Below, in pieces: positions 27,607 to 39,943 of a stretch of DNA of 64,000 nt. A program made the translations under genes and the position numbers. Positions within the stretch are counted from its first letter, which is position 1, and every line of letters begins with the position of its first letter. The notes under the pieces were generated by a model. It saw only the letters and a program-made list of their open reading frames with translations. It was not told the origin of the DNA and did no database searches. Source of the DNA: G964020055 sp964020055 (GTDB lineage Bacteria; Pseudomonadota; Alphaproteobacteria; WRAU01; Hepatincolaceae); contig OZ026533.1 of assembly GCA_964020055.1 (NCBI GenBank), positions 620,001 to 684,000 of the forward strand. Reading direction: 5' to 3'.

Positions 27607-27688
27607 AACTAGATAGAAATAAGAATATATATACTTTAACACCCTATTGGAATGTCATTAAACTAAGCAATAATTATGATATTTAACA

Positions 27689-27710
27689 TAATAATTATCA
27701 CCGAGCATGT
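27689..27710. repeat. 23S processing stem, 3-prime arm
   Basis: These 22 bases are the exact reverse complement of 30,459-30,480, so the 23S precursor is bracketed by a perfect 22-bp helix. In bacteria RNase III cuts such stems. Its intact state suggests the 23S unit is matured in the normal way despite separation from 16S. Confidence 0.88.
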
Positions 27711-27713
27711 TGA

Positions 27714-30457
<2,744 letters not shown>

Positions 30458-30458
30458 T

Positions 30459-30480
30459 ACATGCTCGGTGATAATTATTA
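30459..30480. repeat. 23S processing stem, 5-prime arm
   Basis: This is the partner of 27,689-27,710, a perfect 22-base reverse complement lying directly outside the mature 23S 5-prime end. Confidence 0.88.
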
Positions 30481-30658
30481 CTATCACCAAACTCAGTTCA
30501 ATTTCTACTCTCCAATAAAGTATTATTTATATTGGATATATATATTCTTTTCTCTTTCAATCCATAACTCTCGCCACAGATCAAATTCTCTACTTCTTTA
30601 CTTAATCGATAACTCCCTCAGACACTCTGAAACTCTCAGAGCCCCCTCGGACTTAGAT

Positions 30659-30687
30659 ATAGTATATCATCACAACTTCATTGTCAA
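30659..30687 (-). promoter_or_regulatory. Promoter of the 23S-5S unit
   Basis: On the minus strand a consensus -35 box TTGACA (30,682-30,687) is followed after 17 bases by TACTAT (30,659-30,664), about 200 bases before the 23S 5-prime end. The leader between them has a small hairpin (CTCTGA/TCAGAG). A private, near-consensus promoter fits an rRNA unit transcribed independently of 16S. Confidence 0.75.
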
Positions 30688-30829
30688 CTCTTTTATCTCT
30701 CTTCTTCAAACTTCCCTTTATTCCTTCTTTTCTTCTCTCTTTTATTATATAATATCTTCGTGATTTTAACGTTTTATGATTCTTATTTCAAATTTTTCAT
30801 AATATATCAATATTATTTAATAGGCCAAA

Positions 30830-31711
30830 ATGCAATACTCAATAATTATAGGTTTATTATCTTTTTTTTCTTTTGCTATTATGGACACAACTAATAAATT
30901 ATTTTTAACAAATCCTACTTTAAATTTTGTTTCTTATTTTTCTTATGTGAAAATTAGTTCATTAATTTTAATTTGTATTTTAGGCTTTATTATTAGCAAA
31001 AGATTTTTATATGTGATTAATATCAAATGGACTATTATAAAAACTGTTTTACTTACTATTAATACTTTTGCTACAACTTTATCTGTAAAATATTTACCTC
31101 TTTCTACCTTTGCTGTTTTTGTTTCTTCTATACCTATTTTAACTTCTGTATTATCTTCCATTATATTAAAAGATAAATTTACTAAATATCATTTATTAGC
31201 TCTTTTAACTTGTTTTATTGGTGTTATTATCATATTTTCTCCTAACTTAAATAATGATGATTATTTATTGGGAATGTTTATTGCATCTTTTACAGTAATT
31301 ACTGCTTCTACTTCTGCAATTATTATAAGAAAATATTTAGTATATGAAAATGCAACTGGTTCTAGCTTTTATAGCTTACTACTTGCATCTATTTTAGGAA
31401 TAGCATTATCACTGTTAGGAGATAATAATAATAGTTTAAATGTTCCTGATAGCTATGCTCTAATTTGTATTTTTATATCTGCTTTAGCTACTATAATTGG
31501 GAAAATTTTGTACATGAAAGCTTTCCAATTAACCAGCCCGGTTAAAGTTGCTTACTTACAATATACTCATGTGTTATGGTCATTTTTATTTGGTTTTTTA
31601 TTATTTGATGAAGTATTCAATATAGCTATACTTATTGGTTATATACTTATCACTGGATCATCTATTTTTATGATAAAATTAAATGTTTATTATAGAGATA
31701 ATAATTCATAA
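30830..31711 (+). CDS. EamA/DMT-family transporter
   Basis: The 293-residue protein has about ten transmembrane helices in two EamA halves, with the typical STFAVFVSSIPILTSVLSSIILKDK segment at the end of the first half and KVAYLQYTHVLWSFLFGFLLFDE in the second. DMT transporters move small metabolites; a Rickettsia relative imports S-adenosylmethionine, but substrate cannot be inferred here. It lies on the opposite strand to 23S and starts 373 bases away. The eptA-like gene follows after 35 bases on the same strand. Confidence 0.9.
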   Translation: MQYSIIIGLLSFFSFAIMDTTNKLFLTNPTLNFVSYFSYVKISSLILICILGFIISKRFLYVINIKWTIIKTVLLTINTFATTLSVKYLPLSTFAVFVSSIPILTSVLSSIILKDKFTKYHLLALLTCFIGVIIIFSPNLNNDDYLLGMFIASFTVITASTSAIIIRKYLVYENATGSSFYSLLLASILGIALSLLGDNNNSLNVPDSYALICIFISALATIIGKILYMKAFQLTSPVKVAYLQYTHVLWSFLFGFLLFDEVFNIAILIGYILITGSSIFMIKLNVYYRDNNS

Positions 31712-31746
31712 ACTTACTTAACAGTATTAGCAATATAGGAAAAATA

Positions 31747-33378
31747 ATGCGAAAAATAACAAATTTATTTACAAAATTATCTAAACTTGCAATAAATCAA
31801 ATAACTATAACTCTTATAGTATCAATGTATATTGTATTACCATTTAACTTGATCAATTTGTCAAAGTATAGCTTTTTAGAATTTCTTAGTAGTCTTTTTT
31901 CTACCTTATCTGTAGTACTAATTTTTTTATTTTTATCTTCGTATGTAAGAATACTATTTATACTTTTATCTTTTTTGTTAATATCAATAAATACTATAGC
32001 TTTTTATTTTATTTACAAATATCAAGTTTCAATAAATTTAAATATTATAATGGCTTTATTCAATACTGATGTTAGAGAAAGCTTGGATTTTCTTAACATT
32101 AATATTGTTATTTATTTTTTTGTTTTTGCAGTTTTACCTTCTTTAATTATTGCTATGATTAAAATAAAGAAAGTAACACTTAAAAATTTGTTTACAGCAT
32201 TTATTATTATTATATTTTTCTCAGTTCTTTCTAACTTTGTATTTAAGAGGAATTTAATAACATACGGTAGTAATAGTTTTGCTAAATTTTTACCTATTGA
32301 TGGAAGCTTCCTACCAATTAGTTATCTCTACTTTTTGATAAGATATTCAATGCTATCGTTTGGTGATTTTACATATAAAGACCTCTCTAAAATTTCTACT
32401 TATTCTATTAAAAAGCAAAAAGAACCTTTGAATATAGTTTTTATAATAGGTGAAAGCTCTAGAGTAGATCATTATTCTGCTTATGGTTACAAGAAAAATA
32501 CAACACCTAATATTTCTCAAATAAAAAATTTAGTTTTTTTCAAAAATAATACCTCTTGTAATACATCGACTATTCCTTCTGTAAGTTGTTTACTAAGTAA
32601 TATTGACGGTAAAACTTTTAGAGCTAATTTGAAATATTATTTAAAAAATGAAGTAAGTTCTTTTATTACTATTTTTGATCATCTGAATTTTAAAACTTAT
32701 TTTGCAACTACTAATACTTATAAACTTGGAGACCCGATGTTTAGAAGATTTAAAACAATTCAAAATATAAATTATATTTCTGATGATAGATTTAAAGAAA
32801 ACATTACAGATCTAAACTTGCTACCATTTTTAAAAACTTTTATTGATGAAAAATCTACAAAAAACAAGTTGGTTATTTTACATACAATTGGTAGTCATTT
32901 TAAATACAGGGCTCGTTATACAACAACCAAATGGACTCCAGCTTGTACAGAAACCTTTGATTATCCTTCGGAATGTACTCAACAATCTTTAATAAATGAT
33001 TATGATAATACACTACTTGTTACAGATGAACTAATTGCTAAATCTATTGAAACATTAAAAAATAAAAATGCTATTTTGATTTTTACAGCTGATCATGGCG
33101 AGAATTTAGGAGAATTAAATAAATATGGACAAAGATTATATTTACATGGTAATGATTTTTCAGAAGCTGGAGAACAAGTAATACATGTTCCTCTAATTAT
33201 TTGGTTTTCTGATAAATATATAAAATATAATGGATCTCAGTTTTTAAAAAATGCAAAAAGATTAGTTCACTCTGAAATAAACCATGATTTTATTTTTCAC
33301 TCTATATTAGATTGTGCTGGTATAAAAAATAAAGAGGTAATAAATACTAATTTAAGTATATGCAGTGCTAATTTTTAA
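31747..33378 (+). CDS. eptA: Phosphoethanolamine transferase (EptA/MCR family)
   Basis: This is a 543-residue inner-membrane enzyme with about five N-terminal transmembrane helices (to about residue 200) and a periplasmic alkaline-phosphatase-fold domain. Catalytic features are all seen: the zinc-binding Glu in IIGESSRVDHYSAYGY (about residue 236), the nucleophile Thr273 in SCNTSTIPSVSCLLS, LHTIGSHFKY, TADHGENLGE with Asp and His, and YLHGN before a second His. The family transfers phosphoethanolamine from phosphatidylethanolamine to lipid A or other envelope glycans. Psd-PssA in this window makes the donor lipid. AGGA lies nine bases before the ATG. Which acceptor is modified cannot be told. 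Confidence 0.9.
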   Translation: MRKITNLFTKLSKLAINQITITLIVSMYIVLPFNLINLSKYSFLEFLSSLFSTLSVVLIFLFLSSYVRILFILLSFLLISINTIAFYFIYKYQVSINLNIIMALFNTDVRESLDFLNINIVIYFFVFAVLPSLIIAMIKIKKVTLKNLFTAFIIIIFFSVLSNFVFKRNLITYGSNSFAKFLPIDGSFLPISYLYFLIRYSMLSFGDFTYKDLSKISTYSIKKQKEPLNIVFIIGESSRVDHYSAYGYKKNTTPNISQIKNLVFFKNNTSCNTSTIPSVSCLLSNIDGKTFRANLKYYLKNEVSSFITIFDHLNFKTYFATTNTYKLGDPMFRRFKTIQNINYISDDRFKENITDLNLLPFLKTFIDEKSTKNKLVILHTIGSHFKYRARYTTTKWTPACTETFDYPSECTQQSLINDYDNTLLVTDELIAKSIETLKNKNAILIFTADHGENLGELNKYGQRLYLHGNDFSEAGEQVIHVPLIIWFSDKYIKYNGSQFLKNAKRLVHSEINHDFIFHSILDCAGIKNKEVINTNLSICSANF

Positions 33379-33405
33379 TAGTATTGCATATTCTAGGTTT
33401 GGGCA

Positions 33406-33437
33406 AAAAAATAGGAACTATATAGTTCCTATTTTTT
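33406..33437. terminator. Bidirectional terminator between eptA and typA
   Basis: A perfect 32-base palindrome with GGAAC/GTTCC in its arms and A6/T6 at its ends lies 28 bases past the eptA stop and 20 bases before the typA stop. Both directions would end in a U run. Confidence 0.88.
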
Positions 33438-33456
33438 ATTAATACCGTGTTCGATA

Positions 33457-35271
33457 CTAACCGTTTATTTGTTTAGCATATTTTTTTCTATCAATAGGAT
33501 TAAGATATCTTTTACGGATTCTTATATTGTTTGGAGTAACCTCTATTAACTCATCGTCATCTATATATGCTATTGCTTCCTCTAGAGTCATTTTTTTGGC
33601 TGGTGTTAAGATAACTGCATCATCTTTTCCAGAAGCTCTCATATTAGTTAACTGCTTACCTTTTATAGGATTAACTTCTAGATCATTTTCTTTAGAATGT
33701 TCGCCTATTATCATTCCTTCGTATACATCTTCACCAGGGGATACAAAAAGAATCCCTCTGTCTTCTAAGTTAAATAATGAATAAGCTACAGATTTTCCAA
33801 TATTTTGAGATATTAAAACTCCCTTATGTCTATGTTCAATAGGCCCTTTCCATTCTTCGTAGCCTTTAAAACTACGAGACATTGTACCTGTTCCTCTAGT
33901 ATCTGTTAAAAAACGACTATAATAACCTATTAATCCTCTTGTTGGTACTGAAAATACAACTCTTTGTTTATTATCTGGAGTTGTGTACATTTCTTCTATT
34001 CTACCTTTACGTTTTTGAATAGCTTCTATAACTGTTCCACTGTACTCTTCGTCCATATCTACTTGTAAAATTTCTACTGGCTCTAATTTTTTACCAGCTT
34101 CTTCTTTTATTAAAACTTTTGGTCTACCAATTGCTAGCTCAAAACCTTCTCTTCTCATAGTCTCAATTAAGATAGCTATTTGCAATTCCCCTCTACCTGC
34201 AACTTCATATGCTTCTGATGTATCTGCTTCTTTAATTTGAATAGAAACATTTCCTTCTTGTTCTTTTAAAAGTCTTTCCTTGATCATTCTAGATGTTAAT
34301 TTCTTACCATCTTTACCGATTAAAGGAGAATCATTTACAGAGAATGTCATAGATAACACAGGTGGATCTATTGGTTTAGCATATAATGGATCTTCAATTT
34401 CAGGGTCACATATTGTATCTGAAACTGTTGCTTGAGAAAAACCAGCTAAACAAACTATTTCTCCACAAGGTGCTTCTTCAACTTGTACCTTACTTAAACC
34501 ATTAAAAATCATCAATTTAGATACTCTAGCTTTTTCTACTAAATCACCTTCTCTATTTAATGCTTTTAAGCTATCACCAACTTTGATACAACCACTATTT
34601 ACTTTACCTGTTAGTATTCTTCCAACATATGCATCATTTTCTAACATTGTTGCAACAAGTGTTAATTTATTGTCATCGCTAACTTTAGGTTCTGCTATGT
34701 GTTTTACAACAGTTTCAAATAATACATTCACATTATCGGTAACTGTATTTTCATCATCTGATATCCAACCTGAACGAGCAGATGCATAAAGTATTGGAAA
34801 ATCTAACTGTTCATCATTTGCATTTAAGTTAGCAAATAAGTCAAACACTTCATCGTAAACAGCTTGTGGTCTTCTTTCTGCTTTATCCATTTTATTTATA
34901 ATAACAATTGGCTTTAATCCTAATGCTAATGCTTTTGATGTAACAAATCTTGTTTGTGGCATTGGCCCTTCTGAACTATCTACAAGAAGCACAACACCCT
35001 CTACCATACCTAATATTCTTTCAACTTCTCCTCCAAAATCGGCATGTCCTGGAGTGTCAATAATATTAATTTTGTAATCATTCCAATATACTGATGTACA
35101 TTTAGAAATAATTGTAATTCCTTTTTCTTTCTCTAAATCATTACTGTCCATTACACGTTCATGTACATGTTGATTTTCTCTGAAAGTACCATTTTGTTTT
35201 AGTAAAGCGTCAACTAATGTTGTTTTTCCATGATCCACATGGGCAATAATAGCTATATTTCTAATTTTCAT
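33457..35271 (-). CDS. typA: Translational GTPase TypA/BipA
   Basis: TypA is a ribosome-associated GTPase of the EF-G class involved in stress-dependent translation and ribosome assembly. The 604 residues show G1 AHVDHGKTTL, G3 DTPGHADF, G4 NKMD, then the domains III and V and the TypA-specific RGLIGYYSRFLTDTRGTGTMSRSF segment. Its 5-prime end lies 205 bases downstream, in minus-strand terms, of tRNA-Ala, so it sits between tRNA-Ala and 23S. It is the only protein gene in the rRNA insert blocks that is read in the rRNA direction. Confidence 0.98.
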   Translation of the reverse strand: MKIRNIAIIAHVDHGKTTLVDALLKQNGTFRENQHVHERVMDSNDLEKEKGITIISKCTSVYWNDYKINIIDTPGHADFGGEVERILGMVEGVVLLVDSSEGPMPQTRFVTSKALALGLKPIVIINKMDKAERRPQAVYDEVFDLFANLNANDEQLDFPILYASARSGWISDDENTVTDNVNVLFETVVKHIAEPKVSDDNKLTLVATMLENDAYVGRILTGKVNSGCIKVGDSLKALNREGDLVEKARVSKLMIFNGLSKVQVEEAPCGEIVCLAGFSQATVSDTICDPEIEDPLYAKPIDPPVLSMTFSVNDSPLIGKDGKKLTSRMIKERLLKEQEGNVSIQIKEADTSEAYEVAGRGELQIAILIETMRREGFELAIGRPKVLIKEEAGKKLEPVEILQVDMDEEYSGTVIEAIQKRKGRIEEMYTTPDNKQRVVFSVPTRGLIGYYSRFLTDTRGTGTMSRSFKGYEEWKGPIEHRHKGVLISQNIGKSVAYSLFNLEDRGILFVSPGEDVYEGMIIGEHSKENDLEVNPIKGKQLTNMRASGKDDAVILTPAKKMTLEEAIAYIDDDELIEVTPNNIRIRKRYLNPIDRKKYAKQING

Positions 35272-35476
35272 ATTTGACTATATCCGAGTTTGATAAATTT
35301 TGAAAGTTTGGTGCATAATATATTTGTGACTTCATACTAAAAATTATGTTTGTAATCCATTAAGGTTTAAATAATCAGAGTTTTAGAGATGGATTATAAC
35401 AAACCAACTATATATCAATATATAGAAGGCGAATTCAAATGAAATAAGTAAAAAAGCTAATACTTAACTAAAGAAT

Positions 35477-35552
35477 TGGTGGAGACAAGGGGAGTCGAAC
35501 CCCTGACCCCCTGCGTGCAAAGCAGATGCTCTACCAACTGAGCTATGCCCCC
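35477..35552 (-). tRNA. tRNA-Ala (anticodon UGC)
   Basis: This is a 76-base cloverleaf with 5-prime GGGGGCATAGCTCAG, anticodon arm TCTGC-TTTGCAC-GCAGG with anticodon TGC, T arm AGGGGTTCGACTCCCCT, discriminator A and an encoded CCA. tRNA-Ala(UGC) normally lies in the 16S-23S spacer together with tRNA-Ile(GAU), which is 62 bases upstream here. Confidence 0.96.
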
Positions 35553-35614
35553 ACTATAAATAGTTATAAGAAAAACTATACTGTATTTTACTAATATTTC
35601 AACCAAAAGTAATT

Positions 35615-35691
<77 letters not shown>

Positions 35692-35716
35692 AAGTACAAT
35701 TTCCAAATACCTAACC

Positions 35717-35745
35717 ATTATACAAACTATTTTTTAAATAGTCTA
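35717..35745 (-). promoter_or_regulatory. Promoter of the tRNA-Ile/tRNA-Ala pair
   Basis: On the minus strand TAGACT (35,740-35,745), a 17-base spacer and a perfect TATAAT (35,717-35,722) lie about 20-25 bases before the tRNA-Ile start. This indicates that the pair is transcribed on its own. Confidence 0.72.
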
Positions 35746-35915
35746 GTACAATATTAACAATTTTTAAAAAATAATTTTGCTTATATTTACATGATTTATA
35801 TTATTTAAAAACCATACTTTTTTAGTAGCATTTTATACCAATAATTTTTCTTATATTTGCTATATTTAATATCAATCATATATATTATTAAAAATACTTA
35901 ATAATAGGAGATAAA

Positions 35916-36266
35916 ATGAATATACACCTACATCTTTGGATTAAAACAATAATCATATATCTTGTAACATTTATAATATTTTTTCATAATAAGAAAATTT
36001 CTTTTAAAAGAATAGTTATTTTTACTTCGGAATTTTATTTATCTTTACTGATAATTCATATACCCATTATTGCTAACATATATTATGATGTATTTAATTA
36101 TACAAAACAGGCAACTAACCTAATTTTTCAATTTTCATATGCAAAATCTATAGTTTCATATATTTTACAAACTATAATTTCATTAAGTTTTATAGTAATA
36201 ATAGTATATTGTTTAAGACACATATATAAAATGATAATTAACAAATTCCATATGATCAATGATTAA
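35916..36266 (+). CDS. Small hypothetical membrane protein
   Basis: I do not recognise this 116-residue protein. It has about three transmembrane helices (near residues 9-24, 36-56 and 80-102) and a basic, His- and Asn-rich tail. The strong ribosome binding site TAGGAGA four bases before the ATG supports it as real. It stands alone, between tRNA-Ile (opposite strand) and nupC, in the block that separates 16S from tRNA-Ile. Confidence 0.65.
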   Translation: MNIHLHLWIKTIIIYLVTFIIFFHNKKISFKRIVIFTSEFYLSLLIIHIPIIANIYYDVFNYTKQATNLIFQFSYAKSIVSYILQTIISLSFIVIIVYCLRHIYKMIINKFHMIND

Positions 36267-36316
36267 AACAAAAAACATAATAATTAATAATTTTATATTT
36301 ATTAAAATATACTACT

Positions 36317-36376
36317 AACAGATCTGTTGAGGATATTTTATTATAAATACAATAATCTTACTTCAACATATCTGTT
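36317..36376. promoter_or_regulatory. Candidate operator pair upstream of nupC-deoC-deoA
   Basis: Two near-identical 12-base palindromes, AACAGATCTGTT (36,317-36,328, perfect) and AACATATCTGTT (36,365-36,376, one mismatch), have centres 48 bases apart and lie 200-260 bases before nupC. The arrangement suggests two operators for a dimeric repressor controlling the nucleoside operon. No regulator gene is adjacent. The 310-base gap otherwise holds no gene. Confidence 0.4.
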
Positions 36377-36576
36377 ATTGATACATATAGTTAAATCAAC
36401 TTCAAATCCGATATTTATATTATAGTTAAAAATTAACTAACTATGTCTCCTATATTTTGGAACCAGCTCAACCACCAGATATTTAATATTTAGATCAATA
36501 GCTAATATGATTTAAGTAGAATAGCTTTCCAATATGTAATATATTATAGTTAAACAACATAACATAGAGGCATTTT

Positions 36577-37815
36577 ATGAATATATTACATAGTATTTTA
36601 GGTATAATGGCTATTTTTTTTATAGCTTTTTTATTATCTTCACATAAAAAAAATATCAATTTTCGAACGGTAGGTTTTGCCTTTTTGATTCAAGTTTTAT
36701 TTGCAATGTTTATCCTCTATATTCCCGTAGGAAAAGATATTCTACGTGGTATGTCAGATGGGGTTACAATAGCTTTAGCAGCTGGTTTTAAAGGTTTGAC
36801 ATTTGTTTTTGGACCTTTAGCTGAAGCCAATCCAGGATTTATTTTCGCAATTTCAGTTCTTGGAACTATTGTATTTTTTTCATCTTTAGTATCTGTATTG
36901 TATTTCATCAAAATAATGCCTCTTATAATAAACACAGTTGGCTATGGGTTACATAAATTACTTAAAACATCTAGAGCTGAATCTTTAAATGCTACAGCAA
37001 ATATATTTGTTGGGATGACAGAGGCACCTCTTGTTGTTAAGCCATTTGTCAAAAGAATGAGCCAATCTGAAATTTTTGCTGTTATGGTAAGTGGATTATG
37101 TAGTATTTCTGGTGGTGTTTTAGCTGGTTATGTAAATATAGGTGTAAGTGCGGAATACTTAATAGCTTCGGCATTTATGTCTGCCCCTGCTGGATTACTT
37201 ATGGCTAAAATAATAATGCCTGAAACTGAAAGTACAACTAGTGACTTGAAATTATTAGATAAAGATAGTTTAGATGATGATGAGATAAAACCTGCAAATG
37301 TTATAGAAGCTGCTGCAAATGGAGCGTCAACTGGTATGCATTTAGCTTTAAACGTTGGGGCTATGTTGATTGCTTTTATTGGTCTTATGGCACTTATAAA
37401 TAGTATTTTATCTGGTTTAGGAGGTTTAATTGATCTTCCAAATTTATCACTTGAGCTTATTTTAGGATATATATTTGCTCCTTTAGCCTTCATTACAGGT
37501 GTTAGCTGGAATGAAGCTATAACTTTTGGTAGCTTACTTGGAACTAAAATTGTTGTAAACGAATTTGTAGCTTTTATAGACTTTTTAAAACCAGAGGTTT
37601 ATTCTACTCTTTCTGATACAACTAAAGTTATAGTTACTTTTTCTTTATGTGGTTTTTCTAATATAGGTTCTATCGGTATTCTGATCGGAGGATTAGGATT
37701 GATAGCTCCTAATAAAAAATCAACAATAGCAAGACTTGCCGTAAAAGCTTTATTAGCTGCAAATTTAGCAGATTTAATGAGTGCAACATTAGCTGGGCTT
37801 CTTGTATCCTTATAA
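36577..37815 (+). CDS. nupC: Concentrative nucleoside transporter (NupC/CNT family)
   Basis: NupC imports nucleosides by cation symport across the inner membrane. The 412-residue protein has the CNT layout: an N-terminal trio of helices, a gate domain, ATANIFVGMTEAPLVVKPF with the nucleoside-binding Glu, MVSGLCSISGGVLAGY, and TFSLCGFSNIGSIGILIGGLGLIAP near the C-terminus. It heads a plus-strand unit with deoC (27 bases later) and deoA (15 bases later) that takes up and breaks down nucleosides. AGAGG precedes the ATG. Confidence 0.95.
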   Translation: MNILHSILGIMAIFFIAFLLSSHKKNINFRTVGFAFLIQVLFAMFILYIPVGKDILRGMSDGVTIALAAGFKGLTFVFGPLAEANPGFIFAISVLGTIVFFSSLVSVLYFIKIMPLIINTVGYGLHKLLKTSRAESLNATANIFVGMTEAPLVVKPFVKRMSQSEIFAVMVSGLCSISGGVLAGYVNIGVSAEYLIASAFMSAPAGLLMAKIIMPETESTTSDLKLLDKDSLDDDEIKPANVIEAAANGASTGMHLALNVGAMLIAFIGLMALINSILSGLGGLIDLPNLSLELILGYIFAPLAFITGVSWNEAITFGSLLGTKIVVNEFVAFIDFLKPEVYSTLSDTTKVIVTFSLCGFSNIGSIGILIGGLGLIAPNKKSTIARLAVKALLAANLADLMSATLAGLLVSL

Positions 37816-37842
37816 AAACATTAAATTCACTGGATCAAAACA

Positions 37843-38583
37843 ATGTACAAAAAGAATTTAGCATCTAAAATTCTATCTTTTGTAGATTTTACAAGTTTAA
37901 ATGATAAAAGTAACCATTTAGCAAATATTGCCTATTTATGTGACTTGATAATCAAAAATAAGGTTTCTGTTGCTTCTATATGTATTTACAGTGAATTTAT
38001 CGTTGCAATCAAAGAGCATTTAGAAAACTTAGCTTTGAATATTCCTATAACAACTGTATGTAATTTCCCCTATGGAAATCAAAATACTAAAACTGTAATT
38101 GCTGACATAAATAAAGCTATAGATTTAGGCGCCGACGAAATAGATGTTGTTATGCCTTATTATAAACTAAAAGAATATAAATTAAGTGAAATTCAACAAT
38201 TTTTAAAGCAGGTAAGAGCTACAAGTATAAATCATGTACTTAAAGTAATTATTGAAACAGGAGAGATCCAAGATGAAAAACTAATTAGACTTGCCTGCAA
38301 TCTTTGTTTGAATAGTGGTGCTGATTTTATAAAAACATCTACAGGTAAAGTTGCAATAGGAGCAACTTTAAATGATGTACAAGTTATTCTAACAGAACTT
38401 TACAATAATAAATCTTATTCATGTGGTTTAAAAATATCAGGAGGTGTAACAACAGTTTCTCAAGCTGAAGCTTATATTGCTGTGGCTGAAGCTATAATGG
38501 GAACTAATTTTTTATCTCCTCAAAAATTAAGAATTGGTTCTTCTTCATTAGTTAAAAACTTATTAGAAATAAAGCAACTATAA
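37843..38583 (+). CDS. deoC: Deoxyribose-phosphate aldolase
   Basis: DeoC splits 2-deoxyribose 5-phosphate into glyceraldehyde 3-phosphate and acetaldehyde. The 246 residues form a TIM-barrel class I aldolase with GADEIDVVMPY, VLKVIIETGEI (catalytic lysine region) and the Schiff-base lysine in ADFIKTSTGK, then LKISGGV. The product feeds glycolysis, and pyruvate kinase is in this window. A phosphopentomutase, needed between DeoA and DeoC, is not in the window. Confidence 0.96.
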   Translation: MYKKNLASKILSFVDFTSLNDKSNHLANIAYLCDLIIKNKVSVASICIYSEFIVAIKEHLENLALNIPITTVCNFPYGNQNTKTVIADINKAIDLGADEIDVVMPYYKLKEYKLSEIQQFLKQVRATSINHVLKVIIETGEIQDEKLIRLACNLCLNSGADFIKTSTGKVAIGATLNDVQVILTELYNNKSYSCGLKISGGVTTVSQAEAYIAVAEAIMGTNFLSPQKLRIGSSSLVKNLLEIKQL

Positions 38584-38598
38584 TGATAGGAAAAAAAT

Positions 38599-39930
38599 AT
38601 GCAAAAATATATCACTAAAGATATAATTATAAAAAAAAGAAATAATCAAGAATTATCAGAAAATGAAATACAATTTTTTATAGATGGTATTGTTGATAAT
38701 ACAATCTCTAATGAACAGATTTCATCTATGGCAATGGCCATTTTTTTTAATGGTCTTAACAATAATGAAAGAAAACTTTTAACTATTTCTATGAGAAATA
38801 GCGGTAATGTAATAAAATTTGAAAATCTAATCGATAAACCAATCATAGATAAACATTCAACTGGTGGTGTTGGCGATTTAGTGTCTATACCTTTAGCTCC
38901 TATTGTTGCAGCATGTGGTGCTTATGTGCCTATGATTACAGGAAAAGGCTTAGGACATACTGGAGGTACAACAGATAAAATGTTATCTATACCAGGTTAT
39001 GACCCTTTTCCAGATGTCGAAAAATTCAAATCGGTCACAAAAAATGTAGGGTGTGCAATCATTGGACAAACAGCAAATCTTGCTCCCGCAGATAGAAGAA
39101 TTTATTCAGTTCGTGATGTAACAGGAACAGTGGAATCAATTGATCTTATTGCATCATCTATTCTATCTAAAAAATTAGCATCTGGTATTAATTATTTAAT
39201 CATGGATGTAAAAGTTGGTAATGGAGCTTTCATGGAAACAATAGATAGTGCCACTCAATTAGCTGAAGCAATCGTTAATATTTCTGAAGATACAGGTGTT
39301 CCAACTGTTGCTTTTTTGACAGATATGAATGAATGTTTAGCAGATAATATAGGTAATTCTTTAGAAATAATAAATAGTATTGAATATTTATTAGGTAAAA
39401 ATTCTAATAAAAAATTAGATATTGTACTAAAAGATTTAGCTTGTGAAATGCTAATAATTTCTAAGTTAGCAATTAATAAAGATGACGCTATAAATAAAAT
39501 TAATAACGCTATCACGTCTGGTAAAGCTGCAGAAATCTTCGAAAAGATGGTATATTCTTTAGGAGGTTGTTCAAATATATTATCAAGTTATAATAAAATT
39601 TTACCTAAAGCACCTATATCTAAACCTATATTTTTAAAGAAAGAAGGTTATTTAGCATCTATAAATAACAGAGAACTAGGTATGTGCTTGGTACTTCTTG
39701 GTGGTGGTCGTAAAACAACAACAGATGTTCTAGATTTATCTGTAGGTTTAGAAAATGTAGCAAAAATAGGTACATTTTTAAATAAAGACACTCCTTTTGC
39801 TGTAGTGCATGCACAAAAAGAAAGTGACATTATGTTGATAGAAAACAAACTTAACGAAATTTGTACATTAGTAGAAAATGAAAATGAATTAACTATCAAC
39901 CCAGCAATTTATAAAAAAGTAACTAAATAG
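38599..39930 (+). CDS. deoA: Thymidine phosphorylase
   Basis: DeoA phosphorolyses thymidine (and deoxyuridine) to the free base and deoxyribose 1-phosphate. The 443-residue protein has the pyrimidine phosphorylase signatures: the phosphate-binding DKHSTGGVGD, PMITGKGLGHTGGTTDKMLSIPGY, and VKVGNGAFM. AGGA lies before the ATG, and the gene is 15 bases after deoC. The deoxynucleoside degradation set is functional by sequence, with no truncation. Confidence 0.96.
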   Translation: MQKYITKDIIIKKRNNQELSENEIQFFIDGIVDNTISNEQISSMAMAIFFNGLNNNERKLLTISMRNSGNVIKFENLIDKPIIDKHSTGGVGDLVSIPLAPIVAACGAYVPMITGKGLGHTGGTTDKMLSIPGYDPFPDVEKFKSVTKNVGCAIIGQTANLAPADRRIYSVRDVTGTVESIDLIASSILSKKLASGINYLIMDVKVGNGAFMETIDSATQLAEAIVNISEDTGVPTVAFLTDMNECLADNIGNSLEIINSIEYLLGKNSNKKLDIVLKDLACEMLIISKLAINKDDAINKINNAITSGKAAEIFEKMVYSLGGCSNILSSYNKILPKAPISKPIFLKKEGYLASINNRELGMCLVLLGGGRKTTTDVLDLSVGLENVAKIGTFLNKDTPFAVVHAQKESDIMLIENKLNEICTLVENENELTINPAIYKKVTK

Positions 39931-39943
39931 TAATTTTTCTTGA

